This document shows positions 29,522-40,886 of a DNA stretch of 64,000 bases, piece after piece. The DNA is from Brachionus plicatilis (Eukaryota > Rotifera > Eurotatoria > Ploima > Brachionidae). The stretch is from NCBI GenBank assembly GCA_010279815.1, contig QEOQ01000207.1:1456078-1520077 (forward strand), given 5' to 3'. Each line of letters begins with the position of its first letter. Position 1 is the first letter of the stretch. The position numbers and the translations under genes were made by a program. The notes under the pieces were generated by a model, which worked only from the letters and a program-made list of their open reading frames with translations, was not told the DNA's origin and ran no database searches.

Positions 29522-29633
29522 ATCTTTCCAAAACTTAACAAATTTTCTATTTGAAAAAAAAATATCAAAACTAAGTTTAAGTATTTATTTCAATTTTTTG
29601 GTGAGTAAAATTTCTTGTTGCTTAAGCATTTAA
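29522..29633. promoter_or_regulatory. Divergent promoter region between PGAM5 and dNK
   Basis: Only 112 bases separate the ATG of PGAM5 (minus) from the ATG of the deoxynucleoside kinase (plus), so both 5' UTRs and core promoters must fit here or overlap the genes. No TATA box or initiator can be separated from the AT-rich background. The two products both act in or around mitochondria (the kinase if it is TK2-like), so shared control is possible but unproven. Confidence 0.5.
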
Positions 29634-30412
29634 ATGTTTTTCAAATCGGTTTCAAAAATGCTCAGCCATGTTCAAAAGTCTAAAGTAACAATAAACTTGA
29701 TTGAAGGTGATATTTGTTTGACTGAATTTGAAGAATTTAACAATATTTTGATCCTTAAGGAAACATTGCCAGTGGAAAATCAACAATTCTCGATCATATT
29801 TCATCGAAGGATAACAAAAATTTTCAATGTTTACAAGAGCCGATATCTGAATGGACCAACATGAGAGATGGCACTGATCTTCTGAGGCTTTTTTACGAAG
29901 AAAAGGATAAATGGACTTTTGCATTTGAAAATTTTGTTCTCTTAAGTAGACTTAAGAGTTTGTACCAAGTTGAAAAAATTAGTCAAAATGAGTTAATCAC
30001 ATCAAAAAATCAAAGTTTTTTTTTAGAAAGATCCATCTTAAGTAGCTTTAATGTATTCGCTTTGAATTCATTTGAAGAAAATAAACTCAACCAGATTGAA
30101 TATGACATTTTGAACGAGTTTTATAATTTTTATTACGAAAGCATTTTCCGTAACCAAGAGAAAAATAAAAATAAACTGTTTAAGATTATTTACATTAGAA
30201 CAAATCCTGAAATATGTTTTGAAAGAATTAGAAAACGTAACAGAGAATCAGAAAATCACATAACACTTGACTATTTGATAAAAATAAACGATAAGTATGA
30301 AAATTGGATAAACAGAATTTTGACAGATAAAAGTTTTCATGTTGAAATTGTTGATGGAAATTCAAGCCTGGAACGTGTTATTCTTCAAATTGAACAATTG
30401 TTTTTCCAATGA
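29634..30412 (+). CDS. dNK: Deoxynucleoside kinase (TK2/dNK family)
   Basis: The enzyme phosphorylates deoxynucleosides with ATP in the salvage route to dNTPs. A 53-nt intron (29707-29759) splits the P-loop: exon 1 (29634-29706) ends in LIEG and exon 2 (29760-30412) begins NIASGKST, so LIEGNIASGKST is restored only after splicing. The 241-residue product then shows QEPISEW (substrate-site Glu, DLTEPVEKW in fly dNK), the ERSILSSFNVF motif, YIRTNPEICFERIRKRNR (LID region) and HITLDYLIKINDKYENW. This fits insect multisubstrate dNK and vertebrate TK2 better than TK1. A second in-frame ATG at 29658 would shorten the leader. The short start is not strongly typical of a mitochondrial presequence, so location is undecided. 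Confidence 0.92.
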
Positions 30413-31123
30413 AATTCTGTTTTTTTTTAATTTGTTGAATTTTGTTATTTGATAAAAAAACATAATGAAAAAATTTTCTTCCACATGTAATTTAATAAAA
30501 TTAATTTTATAAATAAAACTTTTTATTTATGATTTCTTTTTTATTTAATTCAGAAATTTAAATTTACTGCAATAAATAATTATGATATATTATTTAAAAC
30601 CAGAAGCACCAAGAATTTTTTATGCTTTTTTATATGCAATTTGTTTTTAAATGATATTATGAGAAGTTTCAAAATGATAATAATTTTTATAAAACTAGAT
30701 GAGACAAATATTTGATTAAGATTAAAAAAAAAATAGAGATTTTAAAATCTTGACAACGAATAAAGACTAGTGCTCCTAGTGCTGAAAAAAAATTTAGTCA
30801 CGTTAATTTTTTTTTCATGCAATTTTAATTTAGCTTATTAAATATATATTATTGAAAAATTTCTTAAATTTTTAATTAATATTTATAGTTTAAAGAAAAA
30901 ATGAACTTAAAAATGTATTAAATATTTTTTTCTTTTTTTAAATAAATTATTTTCTTTTGTCTAACAGTTTTTTTTTTAATTTAAAAAAATAACAAAACTT
31001 CTCAAATAAAATAAAAATAATTTTTCTTTAAATTTTTATCAACAATCAATTTCGTAAAATAAAAAAATCTTTTCAAATTCAATTTAACTTTATTAAAAGA
31101 GATTTTTAAAAAATATGGGAAGA
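30413..31123. other. Intergenic AT-rich spacer
   Basis: No coding-like frame or repeat was seen in these 710 bases between the convergent dNK and claudin-like genes. AATAAA-type signals occur soon after the dNK stop (about 30510), but such hexamers are common by chance at this base composition. Confidence 0.5.
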
Positions 31124-33063
31124 TTAAAAATTGGAAATCAATAGATTTGTTTTGACTAAATTTGATGCTGGCTTAAAATTTTCATTTTTTACTTTCCAAA
31201 TTCTATATTCATTTACAATTTCGTCTAGATTTAACAAAATAGAACAAATAAACATTAAAATTGTAATTATAAGATGAAGGTAAAAACCAAAGTCGAATTC
31301 ATAGCGGTGTTCAACCTCGGAAGAGACTAGTAACAAAAACGCGACCAAACAAAGTAGATTAACAAAAGCTTTAAAAATCAAAAATTAAATTTCGATTAGG
31401 CTTTAAATGCTAATAACATACCTGAAGTTATTAAACTTTCTCCAGCAGAGTGATAATAATAAAGAGAACCTCTTGAGTATCCACAAAAGCCAACAACTAT
31501 CAAAATAAGACCAAGCAAGTGAAACAAAACGCCAATTACTGATAGACCAACAATTGCCAAATGAGTATCTAAAATTCACAATAAATTAATGCTGTGATGA
31601 TGTTAATATTTATTCTAGTCGATATTAGACGATAAAATCAATTTTGTTTTATCATGAATTCGTTTTGACATTTTACTCACTATTTCGCATTAATTAAATT
31701 AAAAATAAATTTTTTAAAGCTATGAAATGTGTGTCAAAATATTTTCTGAAAGTTTATCATCAAGTAAAAGCAAACAAAATTTAATAAGTGTGTAGGTTAA
31801 TGAAAATCAACCATTTGGTAGGCCTGAAAACTTAATTATTAGAATTTTTTCTACAAAAAAAGCAAAAAATGGAAAAAACTGTTTTTTCCTCTTAAACAAT
31901 CAAATTTTATCTGCCATGAAAAAAAAAACGCTATCGTTTGTTATTACAGAAAAAATAATCAAAAATTTTTCATTGACAAATACCTTCTTTTAAATAAATT
32001 TTAGAGTCACAAATCTCAATTTCTTTTTGGATAATCTTTATTTTTTCAACTAAACTAGTTTTTTTTGCATCACGTAATTTTAAAATCAAGTTGGCTTCGT
32101 TGCTTGAATTAAAAATTGAGCTAGAATTTTTAATCACTCTAAAATTATCAGTCGAATCCGATATGTTACATATTCTCCATAATCCTGCTTTCTGTTTGTC
32201 TATTTGAATCAAAATTAATAAATAATTAAAAAAATTTCTAAAAAAATATTTTTACCAAAACGGATCCAATTTGAACTTGAAATTGTAATTATTAAAATTA
32301 TCAACGAAATAAAAACAAATGGCAAGCAATATCTATTTCTGATTAGTTTGAGCCAACTTGGATCCCATCTATGTTTCAGAACATAATTTATTTTTTCCTC
32401 GCGCTTTCTTTTCATGGACTCTTTTTTCAATAGATAAGACTGGGCACTGTCATAAGGACTCGGATTTGTGGCATCAGTAATTCCATTCGTATAAATGTAT
32501 TGCAAGAGCGCTTCACTTATTTCGTTAATTTCTAATACTTGATCATCTTGGTCAGGATTTAGATCTTTCAAAAAATTCATGGCAATTTTATCTGATGTCT
32601 GATTTTTTGATTGAATTTCGGTTGTCTTTTCGGAATCGGTTCTTGGTTTTTGCTGAAATTGAGTGCAGTCCTTTCTATTGTTAACAGCATTGGATGCTTT
32701 TTCTAGTTTTTTTGTTATCTCCAATTTTCTTCGTTGTAAGCTAGACCTTCTTTCGCTGGCATACTGCGCCCATGAGACGTAAGTACGAGAATTAGTGGTG
32801 CTAGGGGTCTCGGTGGGCCTATCGGAGGTGGAAATTGCACTCAAAGTTGTAGCTGTAGCTACAGCTGCTGCTGCGAAAATGGCCGTAGTCGATTGTTCGC
32901 TCGCGCCGTCATATGAGTCTCTAACACAACTTGTTCCGATCGGAACAACGCTATTTTTCGATTTGGTTTGATTATCTTCGAGTTGAATTTTGTAATCTTG
33001 AATAATCAATGGTACAGCTACTTGGTCAAATATGGGTTGTCGATGGGCGGCATGGATTGGCAC
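31124..33063 (-). CDS. Claudin/PMP22-like four-pass membrane protein with long N-terminus
   Basis: Four exons join in phase: 33063-32256, 32199-31984, 31568-31422 and 31368-31124 (about 471 residues). Four hydrophobic helices are visible: FVFISLIILIITISS (about 248-265), LAIVGLSVIGVLFHLLGLIL (about 345), FVNLLCLVAFLLLV (about 392) and LHLIITILMFICSILLNL (about 428). Between helices 1 and 2 the first extracellular loop carries NWIRFG followed by GLWRIC, the W..GLWxxC signature of the claudin/PMP22/EMP superfamily, plus a later Cys. The basic, Ser/Thr-rich cytoplasmic region of about 245 residues before helix 1 is unusual, since classical claudins have almost none. The frame opens after a TGA without an ATG near the left edge (the first triplet here is GTG), so the true first exon or start is unresolved. 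The exact subfamily was not recognised. Confidence 0.72.
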
Positions 33064-36000
33064 AAAGTGTCAAAAATGCGGCACTTATTCAAATTCGCTC
33101 GCTAAAAATCTAAAGAGGATTTTAGATATATTTAATAAAGAAAAATTGCTTTAATTAATCACTTCAATTTATATTTTTTCATTTATGACTTCAATCGAAA
33201 TTTATATTTACTTTGGCACAAAATAAAACTCAACTTTCGTGCTTGAAATTTTTTTAGTTGTGTTTCATTTTGTTTTATAACAGGTGAATTACGTGTAAAA
33301 TATACTTAAAAAAAAGCAAAATCGATATTAATCTAGTAATTTTGGTAATTAACTTTTTTTTAAATTTTCCTTCTAGTCAAATTTACATGCTGGAAAAAAT
33401 ATTCGTTTTTGTAATGTAAAAATTTAAAGTGTTGATTATTGTCTAGCGGAATTCGCAGATAAGATTATTATTATGGTTTTGATTAAATATTAAATTAGAC
33501 TTAATTAAGATAAATCAATAAACCATGTTTTTCCTCCAATTTGAGCCCAGAAATCAATTTAGATTGGAAAACAAAAATCTTATTAAAGAAAATTTATTCT
33601 TTACACAAAATTTAGCTATTTGAGCTTTTATTTATTCATTTTTCATTTAAAACAAAATAATTTACTTCCTATTTTGCTCGAGATAGAATTTAGCTAAGCG
33701 GAAAAGCAAGTTTAAACATTCTAAAATAGTGTTCTGAACAAATTTGACTTGCCAAAAGCATATATCAGATTTTTGTCAAAGCTTAAAAATTTATATAAGA
33801 TTTAAGCAAACTTGATGTTAATATTAACTTTATTTTGGAATGTAAAGCCTTAAAAAATCGTAATAAAAAATAATACTGAGCTTGATGAATATTGGGGTAA
33901 TTATTCCACTCAAACATTCAAAATAAAATTATTTTACTCTCAAAGCTTTTATTTTATTAAACATGAATTAATAAAATTAAATAAATTTCGATCTAAATTG
34001 CCATGACAGGATAAATCGTGAAGGTATCGGGATAATGAGTCTTGAAAAAGCGTAAATAAAATGTGCTAACTACTAATCTAGCTTGAAAATACCCTTTTCA
34101 CTTGTTCTTTTTTTATAATTTTATGTTACATAAATTTTAGAACTAAACAAAATATTTTTTTTAAACATTTTATAATTAAAAAAAATCAATAGCTGATTCT
34201 TTCTAAATTTCAAAAAGTTGAAACAAATCATTTATGTAAATCAAACAATTTTTTCTTGATTTAAAAAATAGATACCACTAGTGATTGTGAAAAATCTACT
34301 TTTTTATTTTATTTGGAATATAAAAGATAAAAAGCAAAAAATTCCTATATTTCTTTTAATCAAGCACTTAATAACTATTCTAAACGGAAATAGTTTTTTA
34401 ATTTGAAGGAATACAGTTGAACAGAATACGGATTTTTGATTAATTTTACTAACTCCAGGAATTATTTTTTAAATATTAGAATAAATTCTAATCAAATTTT
34501 TTAAAGCTTTCTATTGATTTTCTAAAATAATTAATTTAAATAAAAAGGATTTTAATATAATTTGATGATCGATTTAAAGCTATCAAATATTCTGTTGATT
34601 AAATGAATATCATATTTTGGTGATATTTTTCAACAAATGCCCTGGACAAATAATACCGTACTATATTGTTTTATTATGAATAATGATCTCTGAATTAAAA
34701 TTATTTTTGACACATATGATTACTTTTTAGCAATTTTATTTAACGATTTAGAACTAGGAAGAACTTATCATTAAAAATTTGTTTATTCGTTTTATTTAAA
34801 TCGGTTTAGCCCAAAAGGATAATTTTACTAGTTTCAGGTTTTGATAATTGAAAAAAAAACCCCAAAACTTCCACGTCTTAATTTCACCTTAGAAAAGAAT
34901 TTTATCAAAAAATTAAAACTAATTATAAACATGAATTCATAATTGACTTAATATTTCAGCTAAGTCTTTCAAAAAATTTTTTAAAAACTGATTAATCTTG
35001 GGCTTTTATATTGTCAAAAATTTAAATCTGATCTTGTCTTTGAGTAAGATATATAGCATGAAATTTAAAAGAAATCTGATCGTAAAATAAATTAAAAGTT
35101 ATTTAATAAGCTGCACAAACCAACGAAATGTAATCTATTTTTTTCCATTGATGTGTTTTAATTACATTTATTAAAAATCTAATCTTTAAAACTTTAATTT
35201 AAATAATATCAAGTTTTGGTATGTGAGATGCTATTAAATCATGTTTGTTCAAGTAATAAGTTTATTTTTGTTTGATTAAAAAAAAATTTCTTTCTTTCTA
35301 TAAAATTATTAATATGATAATTACACTCGACAACAAGTATTTGGAAAAATAGTTGTGATGATTTCTTAAATTAGTATTTTTGTTGAATTATTCAAATAGA
35401 CAAAATATTTATAATTTAGTTATGTATTTATGATCTTTACAATTCCAATTAAAACACGAAATAGCAAATATTTTCTACATTGACTTCATCTTAATTAAAA
35501 ATTCTAAACGTTGTTTTTAAATGAATTTGACATTTTTAAAGTTAACAGTTAAATTCCTAAGAGAGAAAAGTTTAGAAAGTTTACTATTTTTGTTAATTGC
35601 TTTTAGTGGAAAGTTAAATGGTAAAACCTCTTTGTATTAATTAGAAGAACTTTGAGATAAATAATTAATGGTCTTATCATTTCAAAAGAAATGATTGATT
35701 ATTTTCAACGATTGAAATATAACTAATTTTATAGAAAAAATTTGAATAAAAATTAAAAAATAATATTTTTCTAATTCATGTGTACTTGATTAAAATAAAA
35801 TAATATTTAATTAGATTAGAATTTTTTAATCAAACAAATTTCTAAATTCATTAGTTTAAAAAGCTTACTTCAAGAGCGGTTGAGTAGTTGGGACTCAAAT
35901 CTATTTTTACTCAAACTAACAAATTTATTTTCTTTAAAAAAAGAAAGTAAAAATTATCTTTCATGAGAAATAATTTTCGCAAATTTTCTTTACATTCTAT

Positions 36001-37297
36001 ACGCTAAAAATTTTTAACAAAAAACAATTCTAAGACCTTCTTTATTAACAGAATTTATAGTTTAAAATTAGTATAAAAATGATTACGTCTATAAAAGGAA
36101 CCAAATTTAAATAAATTATTTTAAGAATGAATAATAGTCTCTTATTCATCTAAGGGTTTGGTAGTAAATTTAATCAAATTATGACAATTTCTATTCAAAA
36201 AGTGTGACGAAAATTTAATTCGAACAAAAGGATATAAGTGATTGATGAAAATTAAAAGTTATAAACCAAATCATACCCTCTTAAATTTAAATTTTTTCAT
36301 GAGTTTGTAATAAATTTTGATTTATGCTTTTTTTTGTTCGAAAAAATTTTTGTAAATGCTATGTAAATTTTAATTTTAGATTTTTATGGCTCGTTTATTC
36401 CTTAAAAATCATCTATTATTTTATCTTAATTAAAAATGAATCAATTATGACTGCCAAAATAAAAACAAGATTTTTTTGTTTGTTTTTTTATAATGATTTT
36501 AATATGACGATGAAACCGCGTTTGAAATTTTTTGAAATCGAAGACACAAAATTGTGGATAAGATAGTATTAAAAAGTATTAAATTTAATAGAAAACCGGT
36601 TATATTCATTGCATAACTATCTGGAAAAAATTTACAACAGAATATTTAAGCTTTTTAGGGGATTAAATATTTCTGTGATCGGAAAACAAAATGCTTTTAA
36701 TTCAAAATTTTGTGGGTAAATTCCAAACTAACTCCTATTGATTCAATTAGATGTTTTTAAAATCCATCCGTATTTAGATAATCGAAACAAATTATAAAAA
36801 AAATTTTCTTTTCTAAATCAAACAGAATTTTTTCAGTATTGAGTTTTAATTTACAGCAATAGCAAACAAATTATTTTTGAAATTTTAATTAAGTTGATTG
36901 AAAATTGTTTTTAAATTTTTTTCTCAGAATAATTTCAGAAAAGCTTTTAAATTAAAATCTAATTGGAAATTTTAAAATAAGTTGATAAGAGGAATTTAAT
37001 ATTTGACTTGTCAACATAATCTAAAATCATCCTAATCAATGATAGAAAGTTAATCAAAAATAATCATCTAAATATTAGCTCTTTTTGAAAAATTTGAACT
37101 TTTAAGATAATTAAATTCGAAAATATCAGTTATTTATTAATAATTTAACATTCAATAGTCAACAACTGACGTATGTAATAATTGAAGCATATTTTATATT
37201 CTTATAAAAAATTTTAAAACAATTAATAAAATTTATTCGAATTAAGTTTACTATATAATTAAACATACATTAAAAAAACATTTGTTTCAATAAAACA
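33064..37297. other. 4.2 kb gene-poor intergenic region
   Basis: No gene was recognised on either strand. The + strand open frame at 36324-36566 is rich in Phe, Asn, Lys and Ile and has no visible motif, so it is treated as chance. No clear inverted or tandem repeats were found by eye, though dispersed repeats would need a genome-wide comparison. The left part must contain the 5' end of the claudin-like gene, whose first exon is not identified. Confidence 0.5.
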
Positions 37298-40173
37298 TTA
37301 TAGCAATTGATTAATTTTAATATTATATCGAACTGCGTTAATAAAGCCTTCTTTATATTTCATATAGACTCCATCGTTATATTTAAGACTTTTATCTTTT
37401 TGTTCAGTTGGACCTTATATGATTAAAATTTAATTATTGTTATAGATAATAATAAAACATCAAAAAATTGATCAATTTTTTTAATACATATATAATAATA
37501 AAAAATAAACTTACTCGTTTTAATTTTTTTATCTATTAAAATTTTATCAAAAAAATTATGCAAGCCAATGGATTCTTTTTTAATTTCTTTGGTTTCGACT
37601 GAATTTTTTTTTACGTCTTGCTTTTGATTAAAAAACTTTGAAAGACTATTTATTTTATTTTTATTAGTCATGGATTCAACTGAAATCGGATGATTTATCC
37701 TTGAATATAATTTAAATATTAAGTTTTCTCAATTAATCTAAATACCCCTTGGATTTATCAGCTATCTTGACTTTAGATATGGTTAATTCTCGCGCTATTT
37801 GCTGTTTAATGATATAGCTTAGTTGCTTGTGCTGCTTCAAGCCAGTGAATTTGATCAATTCGTCTATTGATCTATTCGGAATAATATTTTAGCTAAGTCA
37901 GATATTTTACTCAATCTTACGGTTCGAGGACAAAACTAAATTGTCCTTCTGCTCCTTTTTCTTGTCTATAGGTAAGATTAAAAAGAAGCATGGTCTTGAT
38001 TATTGAGTCGAATCTTTCTTTTTCACTCTTATTCAATAATTGTATCGAAACAGCTCTCATTGTGGGCTGAATAATTTGACACAAATATGGAATTAGATCA
38101 ATGATTGAATAGCACCCAGAATTACTAAAAACTCGCGCTGATGGGGACATGTCAGTCAAATAGTTTGTTATAATTTTATTATTTCGATTAAATTTCATTA
38201 AAAACTAAAAATGTTAATAAATATAAAAATAATAATTATTTTAATTACTTCAAAATGCTGATGAGGATATTTGAATCTTTTGTTTTGGGTTTGTATTTGT
38301 TGGTTTAAAGATGAAAAAAGTGTGTGAAAAAGGCCTGGAATAAATCGCTGATATCGTAAAAGACCAAAATCTTGATTGTCTCTACTAATTTTGGAAAATT
38401 TGTCACACGCCGTCAACCATTCATTAGCTTTAATAATCTTTTTTGAATGAGATCATTAAAATTTTTGTAATTGAACTATAAAATAAATAGTTGTGTTAAA
38501 TTATTTTAAAATTTACATTTTCAAAATTCGAATCCCTGAAACGAATGTACAAAAAATTTTCTTGAAGTGCTTGTAAAAGCCTGTCAAAATCACAATTTTG
38601 GCACATATTTAAAATGGCATTAAATCTACTATTTGCATCTGTTTTAATATTTTGATCTCTATTGGAAATTAAATTTAAGAAAATTAATTAATTATTAAAT
38701 TCAAAAAACAGTAAGTAAATTAATAACAAAATTCTGAAAATACTTAAAAATTAATTTACTTTTTCTCATATTTTTTGAAAAAAATTTCGTTCATAATTGT
38801 AAAAATTCCTTTTTCCATGTCTTTTTGACCAATGTTGAGTTCATTTATAATTTTAGAAGTGACACGATTTGTTCGCTTAGATAAGAACTGAAGGGTGTTT
38901 AAAGATGATCTAATATCATTGTTAGTTTTATCACAAAGTGAAACCATAGCATCGATATCTGACTCAATGTTGGTTAATATACATATCTGTAAAAATAATT
39001 AGAAAATTTAAAAATTTAAAAATTTAAATACATTTTTAAGTCTTTCAGCCAAACGATGAGTAGAAATGGCTTGACATTGAAAAACAATTGCAACTTGACG
39101 TAAATTTTTTAGCGAAGGAGTATAGCTTAAATAAAATAAAATTTAATTAAAAAAAATTGATCATCTTTTTGTAATTACAGATCATTGCAAATGCAAATAA
39201 TTGGTCTCAAACAATGATTTGTTTTTTTGTTTTTGGTCTTGCTATTTTCAGTAACATGATCAATCAAAATTTGAATTGAATTCTTTGAAAATTTTATTAA
39301 TTATTTGAATTTTTTTTTAAATTTTTTAAACCTGTGGAGCTCCGTCAATTTCATCAATAATTAAGCAATTTGGTTTGAATGTAGTTTCATTAACCGAACC
39401 TCTCATCTGAGTCACTGACTCTAGGTAAATTTTAAACATTTCAATACTTCTGTCATCACTGGCATTCATTTCTATCACATTATATCCAGCTCTTTTGGCT
39501 ATTATTTGTGCCAGAGTAGTTTTTCCTAAGCCAGGCGGTCCACTAATTAAAGCAACTTTTGTTTTTGGCCGATTCATATCATCAAGTTCGAGCAATTTCT
39601 CTTCTAATTCCGATTCCAAATTCAGAGGTCGCTTTCTCTTTTTTGAATTTATATTAGTTGTTTCTTTCATTACAACTCTGTTTTCTATCTTGCTTTTGTC
39701 CAGCTCTTTTCCAAAAACAGAATAATCCCAACTCTTAATCCATGTCAAAATCAATCTATTTGTGCTCTGAAATTCATTTAACCTAGGATTTAATTTTCAA
39801 ATTAAATTTAATAAATTACGTCTTCGCTCAATAATTCAAAAAAATCCCTTGGTTTAAATTTTTCGACCCATAATTCGGTTTCGGTCGAGCTACACTTCTC
39901 AATTAAATTGTCCACATAATCGTCCTGTTTTAATTCTTCGATTGCTTTTCTCTTTAAATTAGTTTTAAATATTTGTCAAAAATTTTAAATATTTAACCAA
40001 ACTCTTTTATTTGTTTCTTCGGAAGCTAGTTCCAATTTAAGTAATTTTATCGGCTTCTCAAGCATGTATGTATTTTCATCAGTTATCTAAATAGCATTTT
40101 ATCTTTCATATGTAGGCTATTGTAGTAAATATACCTGTTTCATAAAATCATAATTTTCATCGTTCATTTTCAT
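37298..40173 (-). CDS. CHTF18: Chromosome transmission fidelity protein 18 (CTF18-RFC large subunit)
   Basis: CTF18 is the large AAA+ subunit of an alternative replication factor C that loads PCNA and supports sister-chromatid cohesion. About 13 exons were traced from MKMNDENYDF (ATG at 40171-40173) to NAVRYNIKINQLL (stop 37298-37300). Conserved blocks run in order: ELWVEKFKPRDFFELLSED; the Walker A SGPPGLGKTTLA; EMNASDDRS; the Walker B CLIIDEIDGAPQ; LRPIICICND (sensor); CDKTNNDIRSSLNTLQFLSK; LLRYQRFIPGLFHTLF; and LLFNLTYRQE, followed by ELIKFTGLKQHKQLSYIIKQ. The final exon (VYMKYKEGFINAVR) matches the C-terminal tail of human CTF18 that binds DNA polymerase epsilon. Clear exons include 39754-39326, 38947-38756, 38416-38233 and 38198-37917. 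Some small boundaries are approximate. Confidence 0.9.
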
Positions 40174-40345
40174 TCAGTTATGCTTAAAAATAATAATTAA
40201 GTTCAAATGGCTAGTTCAAATTAGTAAATTATTTGAAACTAAATATTTCAAATTAAAATTGCTTTTTGTTCAAAAAGAAATAATTTTTATTTAGAAAAAA
40301 TTTAAAAAAAAAGAAAAATTTATTTATTTTAAAAAAATTCTCCTT

Positions 40346-40693
40346 TTAGGTGGAGGTCGCCTCTTTTTTTGGCAGCAAAATTGTCCGAATTTTTGGCAAA
40401 ATGACACCTTGAGAAATTGTAATTCCAGACAATAACTGAGTTGATTCTGCATCATTGCGAATTGCTAGTAGGAATGATTCTTTTTTTTTAATGTCTTTGG
40501 CAGCATTACCAGACAATTCTAAGATTTCAGCAGTTAAATATTCCAAAACTGCTGATAAATAAACTGGTGCTGCAGAGCCTATTCGGTCTGAATAGTTGCG
40601 TTTCTTTAGCAAGCGATCTATTCTTCCGACCGGAAATAACAGACCAGCTCGGGAAGATTCTCATAATTGTTTTCTTTACCAGGACTTAACATT
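40346..40693 (-). pseudogene. Broken histone H2A gene (frameshifted N-terminus, deletion in fold)
   Basis: The frame ending at 40346 reads [18 protein letters not shown], then [19 protein letters not shown] and [15 protein letters not shown], which is unmistakably histone H2A. Two lesions are visible. First, this frame has a TGA just before the SRAG motif and no ATG, while an ATG at 40693 opens a different frame (MLSPGKEN). Second, after AAKD the usual TRIIPRHLQ is replaced by KESF. The bases there still contain a CGAATCATTCCT-like remnant that would encode RIIP in another frame, so about 12 coding bases have been lost around compensating shifts. No histone 3' stem-loop was found after the stop. 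It is most likely a decayed copy. Sequencing error at both sites is less likely but possible. Confidence 0.75.
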
Positions 40694-40886
40694 TTGCTTT
40701 TCAAAATTTTTTTTTTTGAATTTTTTTAATAAAATTTTGAACAAAAAAATAATGGAATTAAAGTATAAATTTATAAAGTGAGGATAGTCAAACAGAAATC
40801 AAGCTCAGCTATATTTTTTATTTCTTTTTAATTAAAATCAACAATTTATTTTTTAAAATTAAATTTAACTAAAACAATTTAGAATT

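Noticed and set aside
29652..29924. Minus-strand 90-codon frame opposite dNK
   Set aside because: Antisense to the deoxynucleoside kinase, whose P-loop and ERS motifs are clear on the other strand.
36324..36566. 80-codon plus-strand open frame
   Set aside because: AT-driven composition, no recognisable domain, isolated in a gene-free stretch.
38521..38545. TTCGAATCC resembling a tRNA B box
   Set aside because: Lies within the CTF18 gene, without an A box or acceptor stem around it.
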